Position numbers and translations under genes: made by a program. DNA of 64,000 nt from JACVRW01 sp963751835 (GTDB lineage: Bacteria; Actinomycetota; Thermoleophilia; Solirubrobacterales; Thermoleophilaceae): the NCBI GenBank assembly GCA_963751835.1, contig CAVVWD010000019.1, forward strand, positions 186,001-250,000, written 5' to 3'. Below are positions 35,916 through 45,086 of the stretch, piece by piece (position 1 is the stretch's first letter; each line of letters starts with the position of its first letter). The notes beneath the pieces are model-generated. The model had not been told where the DNA came from and did not search any database. It was given only the letters and a program-made list of their open reading frames with translations.

Positions 35916-38276
35916 TCGCCTGCCGGCTCCACAAGGCCGGCCGCGCGAGCGCGGTCGACGGCCTTGCCCCGAGACGAGACCCCGAGCTTGCGGTAGATGC
36001 CTCGTGCGTGGGTCTTGACGGTGTTGGGCGACACGTACAGGCGCTCGGCTATCTCGCGGAACGAGAGGTGGCTCGGCAGGTGATGGAGCACCCGGAGCTC
36101 GGCTGCGGTGAGGACCCAGTCCGCACCCTCACCCGAATCCAGGGCCAGGTCGACCCGCCCGATCGCCTGATCGAGCCAGAGCTGGAGCTCGGGCGCGTCC
36201 GGTACCCGGCGAGAGGCCCGGGTGGCCTGTTCGAGTAGCTCCGCGGCTGCCGCCGCCCCGCTCAGGCGAAGCGTCGCGCGCGCGGCCACGATGCAAAACT
36301 CGACCTCGTACCACGGGCTCGGATCGGTGATCCTCGCGAGCAGCCGAAGTGCGCGCTGCAGGTCAGGGGCCGCGCCGGCCACCTGCCCGGACTGCGCGCG
36401 CAGCTCTGCGGACACCGCCAGGACCAACGCGGCGGTCGGGCACTCTTCGAGGCCGCAGCGGCCGATCTGTGCGCGGGCCCGCCCGCGAGCACGGTCGCTC
36501 GCTCGAGGTCGTCGTCGCCTGCCGCGAGCAGCGCGAGCTGGGCGAGGCAGAGGGCCTGTACCAACGGGGCCGGCACGGCGGCGAGGTGGGCGCCTTCCTC
36601 GAGCAGGTCCCGTGCCTCGTCTGCATGGCCCGTGAGGTGACGTGAGACACCGCGGAGAAGCAGGCAGAGCGGACGCCAGGGGCTGCCCCGCCGAGCAGCT
36701 CGCGGGCGCGGGAGGCATCGGCGGCCATCTGGGTGAGTCCACGCCGGCCGATCGCGGCCTGCATCACGGCCACGCCCGCCTGCACGACGTCGCTCCGATC
36801 CGGAATGCTGCGCGCCAGCGTCGTCCAGCGCCCAGCCTCGTACAGGTCGCCCTGGGCCAGCGACGTCGCGGCCGCAACCAGCGCGAGGAGGGGTGTGTTG
36901 GCCAGCTCCTTGTCGCTGAAGCGATCGAGCCAGGCCCAGATCTCGCGATGCTGCCCGCGGGCCACCTGCTGCAGCGCGCTGTCCCACAGGAGGGTCCCCG
37001 CGCGCTCGACGTCACCCCCGTCGATGGCATGGCCGATCGCGCGCGCCGCGTCCCCGTTGGCGGCGTACCAGGCGCTCGCGCGCATGTGCAGCACCGGCTC
37101 GTGCTCGGGCTCGCGCCGGCGCAGCTCCGCTCGCAGCACCGCGCCGAACAGCCCGTGGTAGCGATAGCTCGTGTCGCGCCGGTCGAGCGGCCTGAGCATC
37201 ACGTTCGCGCGCGCGAGCCGGGCGAGCATGTCGGCCGAGTCGTTCCGGGCCAGGAGCGGCGTCGCAAACCGGCGCCGACACCGGGTCGAGCACGGAGCGT
37301 CCTCGTGACGAACTCGAGCTGCGCAGGCGGGAGACCCGCGAGGAGCTCCTCTCGGGCGTACTCGGTCACGAAGCGGTCGTCGCCTGCAAACTCCTCGACG
37401 TCGGCGGCGCTCGCCGCCCTGTTCGCGCAGGGAGAGTGCCGCGAGCTGGAGGCCGGCCGGCCAGCCCTCGGTGCGGCGCACGAGCGTGAGCACCTGCTCG
37501 GGTGGGAGATCGACACCCGCCAGCTGCAAGAGCGCCGAAGCCTCCGACCGGGTCATGGCGAGCTCGTCCGTCCGGAGCTCGACCGAGTTGCGGTGCGCGC
37601 GCAGGCGGGCGACCGGGAGTATGTCGTCGCGACGAGAGGCGAGCGCCAGCTGCAGGCCCGCGCCGCACGCCCGCCAAATCGCCGTCACGACCTGGCGGGA
37701 CTCGCGCGACCGGATCAGCTGGAGGTCGTCGAGAACGAGCACGGCCGGACGCTCCCTGCGACCCATGCTGCGAACGAGGCGTCTGAGCGCCACAGTGGTC
37801 CCATCGGACCCTTCGGAGGCCAGCGCCTCGCGCACATCCCAGCCGACCGGCTCGACGGAGTCGAGCGCGAGCACGATCGCCGACAGCAGCGTCAACGGGT
37901 CGTTGTCCTCGGCATCGAGCTTGACCCATGCGAACGGGCGCCCGTCGCAGGCTTCCCACTCGGAGAGGACGGTCGTCTTTCCGTAGCCGGCCGGCGCGAT
38001 TACCAGGGCGACCGGCAGCTCCCGGGCATCAATCAGCCGCCGCACGAGACGCTGACGCGGCACGAGGCCCGCGCTTAGCGGAGCCGGCCGGCTCGCGAGC
38101 TCGAGCGGGCCGGTCTCGGCGCTCGGGGCGCCGACGGGTACCGCCAAGGCCTGGGCCACGGCGGGGAGTGTCGCAGCGCCGCCTGCGCGCCGCAACGGCG
38201 CTCGCAGGCGTGTGCGGGTGCGGCTGACTCCTCCGTCAAGAGCTGAGCCGCGAGCAGGGGTAGTCGGCTTGCCCAT
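35912..38276 (-). pseudogene. MalT-like LuxR-family ATP-dependent regulator, about five frameshifts
   Basis: Intended product about 790 residues. The N-terminus from ATG 38276 contains the STAND ATPase: P-loop APAGYGKTTVLSEW, then WVKLDAEDNDPLTLL and VLVLDDLQ. The middle is TPR-like, and the C-terminus is a LuxR HTH (HLSFREIAERLYVSPNTVKT, then HARGIYRKLGVSSR). The reading changes frame near 37425 (extra G), 37305 (extra C), 37265 (extra C), 36670 (missing G) and 36485 (missing G), each in a short G/C run. Between shifts the family match is unbroken, so sequence errors are plausible; otherwise it is a dead gene. MalT-type proteins are activators, and it sits inside the palindrome island. Confidence 0.75.
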
Positions 38277-38321
38277 CGAAAGTACGCGTACCGCGCACAA
38301 CGAAATCGAAAGGAGTCTGCC

Positions 38322-38756
38322 GTGAGCGACACCACGGAGGGCGCAGGCTGGGTGGTCTTCGCGGGAATCATGATTCTCATCGCCGCGGTGCTGAACTGCA
38401 TCTGGGGCATCGCCGCGATCGACAAGGCCAGTTTCTTCGTCGAGGACCAACGCTTCATCATCAGCGACCTCAGCACCTGGGGCTGGATCGTGCTGATCAT
38501 CGGCGTGCTGCAGCTGTTCGCGGCCTTCTCGATCTGGTCCGGCGGCGCGTACGGGCGTTGGATCGGAATCATCACTGCCGGACTCGGCTCGATCAGCGCG
38601 CTGCTGTCGATTCCGGGTTTCCCCTCTGGTCGCTTTGCGTGTTCTTCCTCAGCGTGCTGGTGGTCTACGCGCTCGCCGTCTACGGTGGTCAGCCCAGCAC
38701 CCGATCCGGGACCCGCGGCACCCGGCGCCGATGTGAGCTTCACCCTGATCGGATGA
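38322..38756 (+). CDS. DUF7144-like four-helix membrane protein (copy 3), frameshifted near the end
   Basis: Starts at GTG 38322 with ribosome site AAAGGAG. Helices WVVFAGIMILIAAVLNCIWG, WGWIVLIIGVLQLFAAFSIW and ITAGLGSISALLSIPG are in frame. The fourth helix FPLWSLCVFFLSVLVVYALA is encoded in another frame, reached if one G is restored in GGG near 38613-38616. The in-frame tail after that point (RFACSSSACWW...) is not family-like. The true stop is therefore uncertain (38756 or 38782). It is divergent from the MalT-like gene. Confidence 0.7.
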   Translation: MSDTTEGAGWVVFAGIMILIAAVLNCIWGIAAIDKASFFVEDQRFIISDLSTWGWIVLIIGVLQLFAAFSIWSGGAYGRWIGIITAGLGSISALLSIPGFPSGRFACSSSACWWSTRSPSTVVSPAPDPGPAAPGADVSFTLIG

Positions 38757-38792
38757 CGCCGGGGCGGCAGGCGCGCCCGTAGCGTCTCCGGC
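38740..38792 (+). promoter_or_regulatory. Palindrome site F: TCACCC-TGATC-GGATGA with -10 TAGCGT, leaderless receiver gene
   Basis: The dyad (38740-38756) has one mismatch. It is followed after 23 bases by TAGCGT (38780-38785), then 7 bases, then the GTG at 38793. It overlaps the end of the preceding membrane-protein gene. Confidence 0.5.
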
Positions 38793-39203
38793 GTGGGTCG
38801 GCCCACGTCAGCAGCGCGGAGGTGGGATTTATCGAGCGTAGGAGTGCTCGGAGTCGACGATCAGGTCGTGTTCCTCGACGTCGCCCGCGAGGTGGTGGCG
38901 GCCACTCCGGGCTTCAGCTGGGTGGGCGGCGCGAGCTCCGGCGAGGAGGCGCTCGCGGCGGTCGAGCAGCTCGAGCCGCAGTTCGTGCTGCTCGACGTCC
39001 GCATGCCCGGGATGGACGGCATCGAGACCGCGCGCAGGATCTCCGACTGCAATCCCGATGTCGTGGTGGTGCTGATCTCGATCGAAGAGAGCCCCGTGAT
39101 CGCGCAGGCGATCGAGGCGTCGGGGGCAGCGACCCTGGTCCGGAAGCAGGAGTTCTGTCCGGCGATGCTGCGCCGGCTGTGGCTGACGTATAAGAGGCCC
39201 TAG
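38793..39203 (+). CDS. Receiver-only response regulator
   Basis: A 136-residue CheY-like receiver with no output domain. The acidic pocket is in VLGVDDQ (res. about 18-24), the phospho-acceptor is Asp68 in FVLLDVRMPGMDG, and the conserved Lys is Lys118 in LVRKQ. The usual Thr/Ser switch position is in VVVLISIEES. The GTG start at 38793 lies 7 bases after a -10-like TAGCGT and has no ribosome site, so it should be leaderless under site F. It converges with the kinase gene (4-base overlap). A phosphate sink or adaptor role in the local signalling set is a reasonable inference. Confidence 0.85.
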   Translation: MGRPTSAARRWDLSSVGVLGVDDQVVFLDVAREVVAATPGFSWVGGASSGEEALAAVEQLEPQFVLLDVRMPGMDGIETARRISDCNPDVVVVLISIEESPVIAQAIEASGAATLVRKQEFCPAMLRRLWLTYKRP

Positions 39204-41029
39204 GTAGGGGCGACCGGGATCGTCCCGACCACGGTGGTGCCGGCTTCGGGGCTGGAGCGAATATCGAGGTCGCCGCCGACGGCCGCCATCCGGTCGCGCA
39301 TGTTCATGAGGCCGTCGCCCGGCTCGACGTCCGCCACGACGAACCCGGGACCGTCGTCCCGCACCTCGAAGCGGAGATCGCCGTTGCGGCTGAGCGAGAT
39401 CGCGACGGAGCTCGCGTCGGGCGCGTGCTTGGCGACGTTCTGGAGCGCCTCGATGCAGCAGAAATAGGCGGCCGTCTCGATCTCGTCCGAGTAGCGATCC
39501 GAGCCGTCGACGTCCACGGTGGTGGGGAGCGGTGACTGGAGCGCGGCGGTGCGGAGCGCGTCGTAGAGCCCTCGTGCCGACAGCAGCGATGGATAGACCC
39601 CCGCGGCCAGGGATCTGAGCTCGTCGAGTGTGGCATCGATCTCCCCACCCAGCCGGTGGACCATGCTCCGGGCCCGAGCGGGGTCCTCGCTCAGCATCTC
39701 CTCCGCGAGCTCGAGCCGAATCCGCAGCGCCACGAGTCGCTGCTGCCCGCCGTCATGCAGATCGCGCTCGATGCGGCGGCGCTCGTCATCCGCCGCGGCC
39801 AGGATCCGTGCGCGCGACTCCCGCAGCTCGGTCAACGAGCTCTCTACCCGGGCGGCGAGGCGCCGGTTGTCGTCCCAGACGAAGGCGTACGCCGCCCACG
39901 GCTTCGACAAAGGGGCGCTGCTCGCTGAGACCGGCGTCATGCACGACCGCCCCCACCGCCTGGTCGCCGTCGAAGATCAGCGTCGCACGCCGGTCGTAAG
40001 GAGGGGGCGGCAGGGGTGCCGGCTTCCCGTCGACGTCGACCCAGCCGTTGCCGGCCTGCGGTCGCCAGAAGGCCAATTCGACCGTTGGATCGCTGAGGGT
40101 GGCTGCGATCAGATCGCGCCGCCGTCCGTGATCGGCGAGGCCGGGGAGCCCGCGCGCGAGGCCCACGAGGCTGTCCGCGATATGGAGGCGCCATCGGAAT
40201 AGGCCGATCAGGAAGCCGATGCAGATCGCCGGCAAACCGAGCGCGATAACCGACGTGACGGTGGCGACGACCGAATCGCCCGCCCCCGTCCCGCGCAACC
40301 CGATTCCGATGGCGACCGCGAGCGTCCTGAGTATCGCGAAGGCCAGGACGGGCACCAGCGTTCTGCGCATCAAGCGCGTGGCCCGGCGAATGCGATCGGC
40401 AAGGCGGAGGACGACGGCGAGGAGGAGCGCCACCGCGAGCAGCTCGCGCAACGGCACGACGAAGTCGTCCAGGAAGGCCGGCTCCGAGTTCACCACCATG
40501 AAGGCGTTCGCGGGGCAGTCGGCATCGCAGGTCGAGAACTCCGAGGGCGTCGGAAACGATTCCGCGATGAGCGCGGTCGGCACGAACAGGACCGCGACCA
40601 GCGCGAGCGCGGCGATCGCAAGCCGGCGGTCGATCCGGGTCGTAAGGCGGCCCGACGGGAAGGCGAGGATCAGGTAGAGAAGACCGGCCTCGACGAGCCA
40701 GCCGGAAACCCGGCCGATGCTGTAGAGGACGTCGTTGCCGGAGCTGGACAGCGACGCAAGAAACCATGCTCCACCGGCCAGCACGAGCAGCCGGCCGAAG
40801 CGCGCATGCGTGCCCTCTCGCCAGGCGTAGAGGCCGACGGCGATCGGAGTCGCGACTATGAGCGCCTGGCGCTCCGCAAGCGCCACCTCGTAGGCATGTC
40901 GCCGGTCAGGGCGACGACAGCCGCCAGGCCGGCCAGGAGCGCACCCGTCGCGGCCATTGCGACCAGCGCGGGTGTGCCGATGCGACCCGGCTGGGTCGCC
41001 GCAGGGGAGCCTTCGGAGTCCAAGTGCAT
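39200..41029 (-). pseudogene. NarL-type sensor histidine kinase (HisKA_3), two frameshifts
   Basis: ATG 41029 begins MHLDSEGSPAATQPGRIG, followed by a first helix. The frame then changes near 40893 (a missing base in GACATGCC) to YEVALAERQALIVATPIAVG. A sensor region with about six to seven membrane helices and a C-x3-C pair (FSTCDADCPAN) follows, then a GAF-like linker. A second shift near 39897 (extra G in GTGGGCGG) leads to AAYAFVWDDNRRLAARVESS, the HisKA_3 motif DDERRRIERDLHDGGQQRLV (His acceptor) and an ATPase domain ending with DDGPGF and GLMNMRDR. The repaired protein is a normal NarL-pair kinase; its likely partner is the divergent regulator at 41086. Confidence 0.8.
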
Positions 41030-41085
41030 CCGTGCAGGGCCGGCAGGTTGCGGCGACCGGGAACGGTACGGCATTCTTCGCCCCG

Positions 41086-41761
41086 ATGATCCGCCTGATC
41101 CTCGGAGAGGACAGCTTCATCGTCCGCGAGGGGCTGCTCGAGATCCTCGCGTCGCACCCGGAGGTGGAGGTGGTGGCTGCCTGCGGCGACCTGGAGGGAC
41201 TGCTCGAGGCCGTCGGCGAGCTGAACCCCGACGTCGTGATGACCGACATCCGCATGCCCCCGACCAATACAGACGAGGGCATTCAGGCCGCGGCCCGGCT
41301 ACGCGACTCCCATCCGCACGTGGGCGTGGTCGTGCTGAGCCAGTACACGGACGCCGGGTACGTGCTGGCGCTCCTCGACTCGGGCTCCGACGGCCGTGCG
41401 TACCTGCTGAAGGAGCGGGTGAGCGACCTGCGGCAGCTGACCGGCGCCATCGAGGCGGTGGCCGCAGGCGGGATCGGTGATCGACCCGAAGATCGTCGAT
41501 GTCCTCGTCGCGGCGCGGACGCGGGCCGGCAACTCTCCGCTCGCCGGCCTCACCGAACGCGAGCGCGCCGTGCTCGCCGAGATCGCTCAGGGCAAGAGCA
41601 ACGTGGCCATCGCGGAGTCGCTGCAGCTGTCGACGCGCGCGGTCGAGAAGCACACCCACTCGATCTTCACGAAGCTGGGCTTGGTGGGATCCGCGGAGGT
41701 GAGCAGGCGCGTCAAGGCGGCCCTGCTGTTCCTCGCGGAGGGCGAGGAGGCCTCGGTGTAG
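41086..41761 (+). pseudogene. NarL/FixJ-family response regulator, one frameshift
   Basis: The receiver domain is intact from ATG 41086: MIRLILGEDSFIVREGL, phospho-acceptor Asp in VVMTDIRMPPTNTDEG, and Lys in YLLKERV. One extra G near 41473 (GGCGGGATCGG) breaks the frame. The LuxR HTH continues as SVIDPKIVDVLVAARTR, LTERERAVLAEIAQGKSNVA and STRAVEKHTHSIFTKLGLVG. The gene length is 676, one more than a multiple of 3, as expected for a single insertion. It is very like the intact regulator at 42612, so the two may share targets. It is divergent from the kinase gene. Confidence 0.82.
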
Positions 41762-41777
41762 CCTGCGCGGCTTCGCC

Positions 41778-42068
41778 TCAGCTGGCGAGGATGCGGGCCT
41801 TCTCGGCGGCGAACTCCTCCTCCGTGAGTATCCCCTGATCCTTCAGGGCGGCCAGATCCTTGAGCTTCGTCACGCGGTCCTCCCCGCCACCCGCAGGTGC
41901 AGCCTGAGGCGGGGGTGCGTACTCCTGCTGCGGCGGCGCGGATTCCTGGGGCGGCGCCTCCTGTGCGGCCCATTTGTTGGCCTGGCGCCGGCTCACGCGG
42001 TTGGAAACCGCGGTCGCCGTGCCGGCGACGACGGCGGTGCGAGCCATGCCCCGAAGCAATCCTGGCAT
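41778..42068 (-). CDS. SHOCT-domain protein
   Basis: A 96-residue protein: a small hydrophobic N-terminus (MPGLLRGMARTAVVAGTATA), a Pro/Gln-rich linker, and a C-terminal SHOCT motif KLKDLAALKDQGILTEEEFA. Such proteins are frequent beside DUF6325-like genes in actinobacteria. It is 17 bases downstream of the DUF6325-like gene on the same strand, so it is probably co-transcribed from site G. Biochemical role unknown. Confidence 0.82.
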   Translation of the reverse strand: MPGLLRGMARTAVVAGTATAVSNRVSRRQANKWAAQEAPPQESAPPQQEYAPPPQAAPAGGGEDRVTKLKDLAALKDQGILTEEEFAAEKARILAS

Positions 42069-42085
42069 TTGGGTGGTCCTTTCCG

Positions 42086-42532
42086 TCAGGCCGCCGCATC
42101 GGCGGCGTCGAGAGCATCCATCAGGTCCTGCACGGGAATGCGCTGGTTGTCGATCACGACTCCGCCGTTACGGCGCACCGCGGCGGCGAACGGCGCCGCC
42201 CAGCGGTTCTCGTAGACGATCATCACGGCGGCGCTACCGGGCTCGATTGCCTCGGCGGCGGTCGCGACGTCGTCCTCGCCGAGCAGCCCCGAGGAGGCGC
42301 CTTCGAACAGCTTGAAGTCTCCAACTCTGTCGGGCTCGAGGTCTGTCGCCTCGAATCCCGAGAACGTGCCGTCCTCGTTCTGCATCACGAACAGGACGTC
42401 GAGCACCCGGATGATCCCGCGCTCGACCAGGTCCATCACAATCGGAACAGCTTCACCGGTCATCGGGGCGTCGGCCGGATATGCGATCACGACGATGTCG
42501 ACCGGGCCGAGTTCCTCGTTCTGAGCTTCCAT
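42086..42532 (-). CDS. DUF6325/DUF1269-like protein
   Basis: A 148-residue soluble protein with the segments ELGPVDIVVIAYPADAPMTG, VMDLVERGIIRVLDVLFVMQ and AAVMIVYENRWAAPFAAAVR, typical of the small actinobacterial family DUF6325 (related to DUF1269). ATG 42532 is chosen because ACGGAGG lies 8 bases upstream; longer readings run into the promoter. Site G lies about 70 bases upstream. Unlike the other targets it has a roughly 35-base leader. Function unknown, but relatives sit in stress loci next to SHOCT proteins, as here. Confidence 0.78.
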   Translation of the reverse strand: MEAQNEELGPVDIVVIAYPADAPMTGEAVPIVMDLVERGIIRVLDVLFVMQNEDGTFSGFEATDLEPDRVGDFKLFEGASSGLLGEDDVATAAEAIEPGSAAVMIVYENRWAAPFAAAVRRNGGVVIDNQRIPVQDLMDALDAADAAA

Positions 42533-42575
42533 CCATGCCTCCGTTCGTCGGCCGTACTGCCTGCGAGCGGTGCGG

Positions 42576-42620
42576 ACTCTAACCGAGTTGCCGCCGGCCC
42601 ATCTCACCCGGTCAGGGTGA
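42576..42620 (-). promoter_or_regulatory. Palindrome site G: perfect TCACCC-N5-GGGTGA with -10 TAGAGT
   Basis: Perfect arms at 42604-42609 and 42615-42620, overlapping the stop of the upstream NarL gene. Leftward, 22 bases later, is TAGAGT (42581..42576). The predicted transcript starts near 42569 and carries a leader with an AGGAGG-like site (ACGGAGG) for the DUF6325-like gene. Confidence 0.55.
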
Positions 42621-43280
42621 ACAGTCGGCCAGGAACATCAGCGTCGCCTTCACGCGCTTCGACACCTCCTCGGACTTCGCGAGCCCGAGCTTCGTGAAGA
42701 TCGAGTTGACGTGCTTCTCGACCGCGCGCTTGGTCAGCACGAGCGATTCTGCGATCGCCTTGTTGCTCTTCCCCGCCGCCATCTCGGCGAGCACGTCCCG
42801 CTCCCGGGGGGTGAGCCCGGCCAGCGGCGAGCGCGCGGCTCGGGCCCTGCCCTCCACGAGCAGCTCGACGATCTTGGGGTCGACGACCGAGCCCCCTTGG
42901 GCGACGACGTCGATCGCGGACACCAGCTGGCCACGGTCGTGTATCCGCTCCTTCAGCAGGTATCCGCGGCGGTCGGAGCCGCCTTCGAGCAGCGCCAGGA
43001 CGTATGGCGGCTCGGCGTACTGGCTGAGCACCACGACGCCGGTGGCCGGCCGGCGCTCTCGCAGCTGCTCCGCGAGGCGGATGCCTTCGTCGGTGTTCGA
43101 GGGGGGCATCCGGATGTCGGTCAGGACCACGTCGGGGCGATCGCGTTCGACCGCCGCGAGCACGGCGTCGACGTCGCCATAGGCGGCGACCACGTCCACG
43201 CTCGGCGAAGCGGCGAGCAGCTGCACGAGCCCCTCGCGCACGATCAGGCTGTCCTCGGCGACGACTACGCGGATCGCCAC
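42612..43280 (-). CDS. NarL/FixJ-family response regulator (intact)
   Basis: A 222-residue two-domain regulator. Receiver: acidic pair in VVVAEDSLIVREGL, phospho-acceptor Asp in VVLTDIRMPPSNTDEG, and Lys in YLLKERI. LuxR HTH: LTPRERDVLAEMAAGKSNKA, then LTKRAVEKHVNSIFTKLGLA. No kinase gene is adjacent on its strand; the repaired kinase at 39200-41029 is a candidate partner. It is one of three local regulators that could bind the island palindrome, and its own stop codon region overlaps site G. It lies 10 bases downstream of panB but probably has separate control. Confidence 0.93.
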   Translation of the reverse strand: MAIRVVVAEDSLIVREGLVQLLAASPSVDVVAAYGDVDAVLAAVERDRPDVVLTDIRMPPSNTDEGIRLAEQLRERRPATGVVVLSQYAEPPYVLALLEGGSDRRGYLLKERIHDRGQLVSAIDVVAQGGSVVDPKIVELLVEGRARAARSPLAGLTPRERDVLAEMAAGKSNKAIAESLVLTKRAVEKHVNSIFTKLGLAKSEEVSKRVKATLMFLADCSP

Positions 43281-43290
43281 GGCGCGGGTC

Positions 43291-44211
43291 TCAGAGCGAG
43301 AAGCCGCCCGTGAAAGGCTCGCCTGCGAACTCGCCCACGAGGGTGTGCAGCCGCTCGATCTCGTCGGGCGCCATCGTGTAGCCGTGCTCCGGGCCGGGGT
43401 AGCGGCGCGCGCGGACCTCCGCGGCGAACTCGGAGACGCCCTTGATCATCGCCTCGCGCACGTTGCCGTAGCGCTTGACGAAGCGCGCCGCATGCCCGTC
43501 GTAGATGCCGAGCAGGTCGTGGAACACGAGCACCTGGCCGTCGGTGGCGGGCCCCGCGCCGATCCCGATCACGGGCACGCGCATGCGCGGCATGATCACC
43601 TCGGTCAGCGGGCTCGGGATCGCCTCGAACACGATCGAGAAGCAGCCGGCGTCCTGCAGCGCCACGGCATCGTGGAGCACCTCGAGCGCCCGCTCGGCCG
43701 TGCGGCCCTGCGAGCGGTAGCCGCCGAGAGCCGTCGCGGTCTGCGGGGTGAGCCCGACGTGGCCCATCACGGGGATTCCCGCGTTCACAATGGCGCGGGC
43801 GCGCTCCACGGTGCTGCCGCCGCGCTCGAGCTTGACCGCGTCGCAGCCGGCTTCCTTGATGAAGCGCTGGGCGTTGTGGACGGCCTCTTCGTTCGAGGCC
43901 TCGTAGGAGCCGAACGGCATGTCGCCCACCAGCAGCGGCGTCGAGAGGCCGCGCCGCACCGCCGCCGCGAGCATGAGCAGCTCGTTGAGCGTCACGGGCA
44001 CCGTCGAGGGGTAGCCGAGCACCGTCATCGCGCCGGAGTCGCCCACGAGCACCACGTCCACGGCGGCCTCCTCAGCCACCTGCGCGCTCGGGTAGTCGTA
44101 CGCCGTGACCATCGCGATTGGCTCCCCGAGTGCCTTCTTCTCGGCGAGCTTGGACAGGGTCACCGTGGGCCGCTTGGCCGGCGGCGCACTGGCTGTCGGG
44201 CGGTGGCTCAT
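43291..44211 (-). CDS. panB: 3-methyl-2-oxobutanoate hydroxymethyltransferase
   Basis: A 306-residue enzyme transferring a one-carbon unit from methylene-tetrahydrofolate to 2-ketoisovalerate, giving ketopantoate. Diagnostic segments: MVTAYDYPSAQVAEEA, VLVGDSGAMTVLGYPSTVPV (Mg-binding Asp), GHVGLTPQTATALGGYRSQG and IGIGAGPATDGQVLVFHDLL. It overlaps panC by 4 bases. It forms a three-gene operon with panC and a DUF2520 protein. Confidence 0.97.
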   Translation of the reverse strand: MSHRPTASAPPAKRPTVTLSKLAEKKALGEPIAMVTAYDYPSAQVAEEAAVDVVLVGDSGAMTVLGYPSTVPVTLNELLMLAAAVRRGLSTPLLVGDMPFGSYEASNEEAVHNAQRFIKEAGCDAVKLERGGSTVERARAIVNAGIPVMGHVGLTPQTATALGGYRSQGRTAERALEVLHDAVALQDAGCFSIVFEAIPSPLTEVIMPRMRVPVIGIGAGPATDGQVLVFHDLLGIYDGHAARFVKRYGNVREAMIKGVSEFAAEVRARRYPGPEHGYTMAPDEIERLHTLVGEFAGEPFTGGFSL

Positions 44212-45086
44212 GTCTGGTTGCTCCTGTCTCCCTCGGCGGCGCCGAGGATCACGTTATCGATCAGCCGCGCCGCTCCGACGCGCGCGGCCACTGCCAGCAG
44301 CGTCGACCCGTTCACGCGCTCCACGGGCGCCAGGTCGGTCATGGAACGAAGCTCGAGGTAGTCCGGCTCGATGCCCGCCCTATCGAGCTCGATGCGGGCG
44401 GCGCGCAGCACGGCGCGGGCATCGCGCTCGCCGAGCGCCACGGTGGACTCCGCCGCCCGCAGCGCGCGGCTCAGAGCCAGCGCGCGCTCGCGCTCCGCGC
44501 TCGAGAGGTAGGCGTTGCGTGTGCTGAGCGCAAGCCCGTCGGGGTCGCGCACGGTCGGGCAGACCTCGATGCGTACCGGGATGTCGAGGTCGCGCACCAG
44601 CTTGCCGATCACGAGCGCCTGCTGCGCGTCCTTCTGGCCGAAGTACGCGACGTCCGGGCCGGCCATGTTGAAGAGCTTCGTGACCACCGTGGTCACGCCG
44701 GCGAAGTGGCCAGACCCGCGTTGCCCGGGGTCGCCCTCGAGAACGTCCGTAACCCCGCCGACGGTCACCGTGGTGCCGAAGCCGTCTGGGTAGACCTCGT
44801 CGACCGCCGGAAGGAACAGGAGGTCGACGCCCTCCGCGCGCGCGAGCCCGGCGTCGCGCTCCTCGTTGCGCGGGTAGGTAGCGAGATCCTCGGTGGGTCC
44901 GAACTGAGTCGGGTTGACGAACAGGGAAACCACGACCACATCGCAGTCCCGGCGGGCGCGCCGGATGAGCGACAGGTGGCCCTCGTGCAAAGAGCCCATG
45001 GTCGGCACGAGGCCGACCGTGCGCCCGGCGCGACGTTCGGGCTCGAGCGCATCGCGGAGCGCGGCCACGTCGCGCACGGTCCTCAT
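44208..45086 (-). CDS. panC: Pantothenate synthetase
   Basis: A 292-residue ATP-dependent ligase condensing pantoate and beta-alanine. The N-terminal VGLVPTMGSLHEGHLSLIRR holds the HIGH-type ATP motif (HEGH), followed by SLFVNPTQFGPTEDL, FGQKDAQQALVI, and the KMSKS-like region LALSTRNAYLSSAERE. ATGA overlap with the DUF2520 gene upstream and with panB downstream. Confidence 0.97.
   Translation of the reverse strand: MRTVRDVAALRDALEPERRAGRTVGLVPTMGSLHEGHLSLIRRARRDCDVVVVSLFVNPTQFGPTEDLATYPRNEERDAGLARAEGVDLLFLPAVDEVYPDGFGTTVTVGGVTDVLEGDPGQRGSGHFAGVTTVVTKLFNMAGPDVAYFGQKDAQQALVIGKLVRDLDIPVRIEVCPTVRDPDGLALSTRNAYLSSAERERALALSRALRAAESTVALGERDARAVLRAARIELDRAGIEPDYLELRSMTDLAPVERVNGSTLLAVAARVGAARLIDNVILGAAEGDRSNQT

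Noticed and set aside
36128..36144. TCACCCGAATCCAGGG inside the MalT-like gene.
   Set aside because: It lies within coding sequence, the right arm does not match, and there is no start codon at the expected distance.
40982..40998. GCGACCC-GGCT-GGGTCGC dyad upstream of the 41086 regulator.
   Set aside because: It is in the coding start of the divergent kinase, the arms differ from TCACCC, and the promoter geometry is absent. Probably chance in GC-rich DNA.
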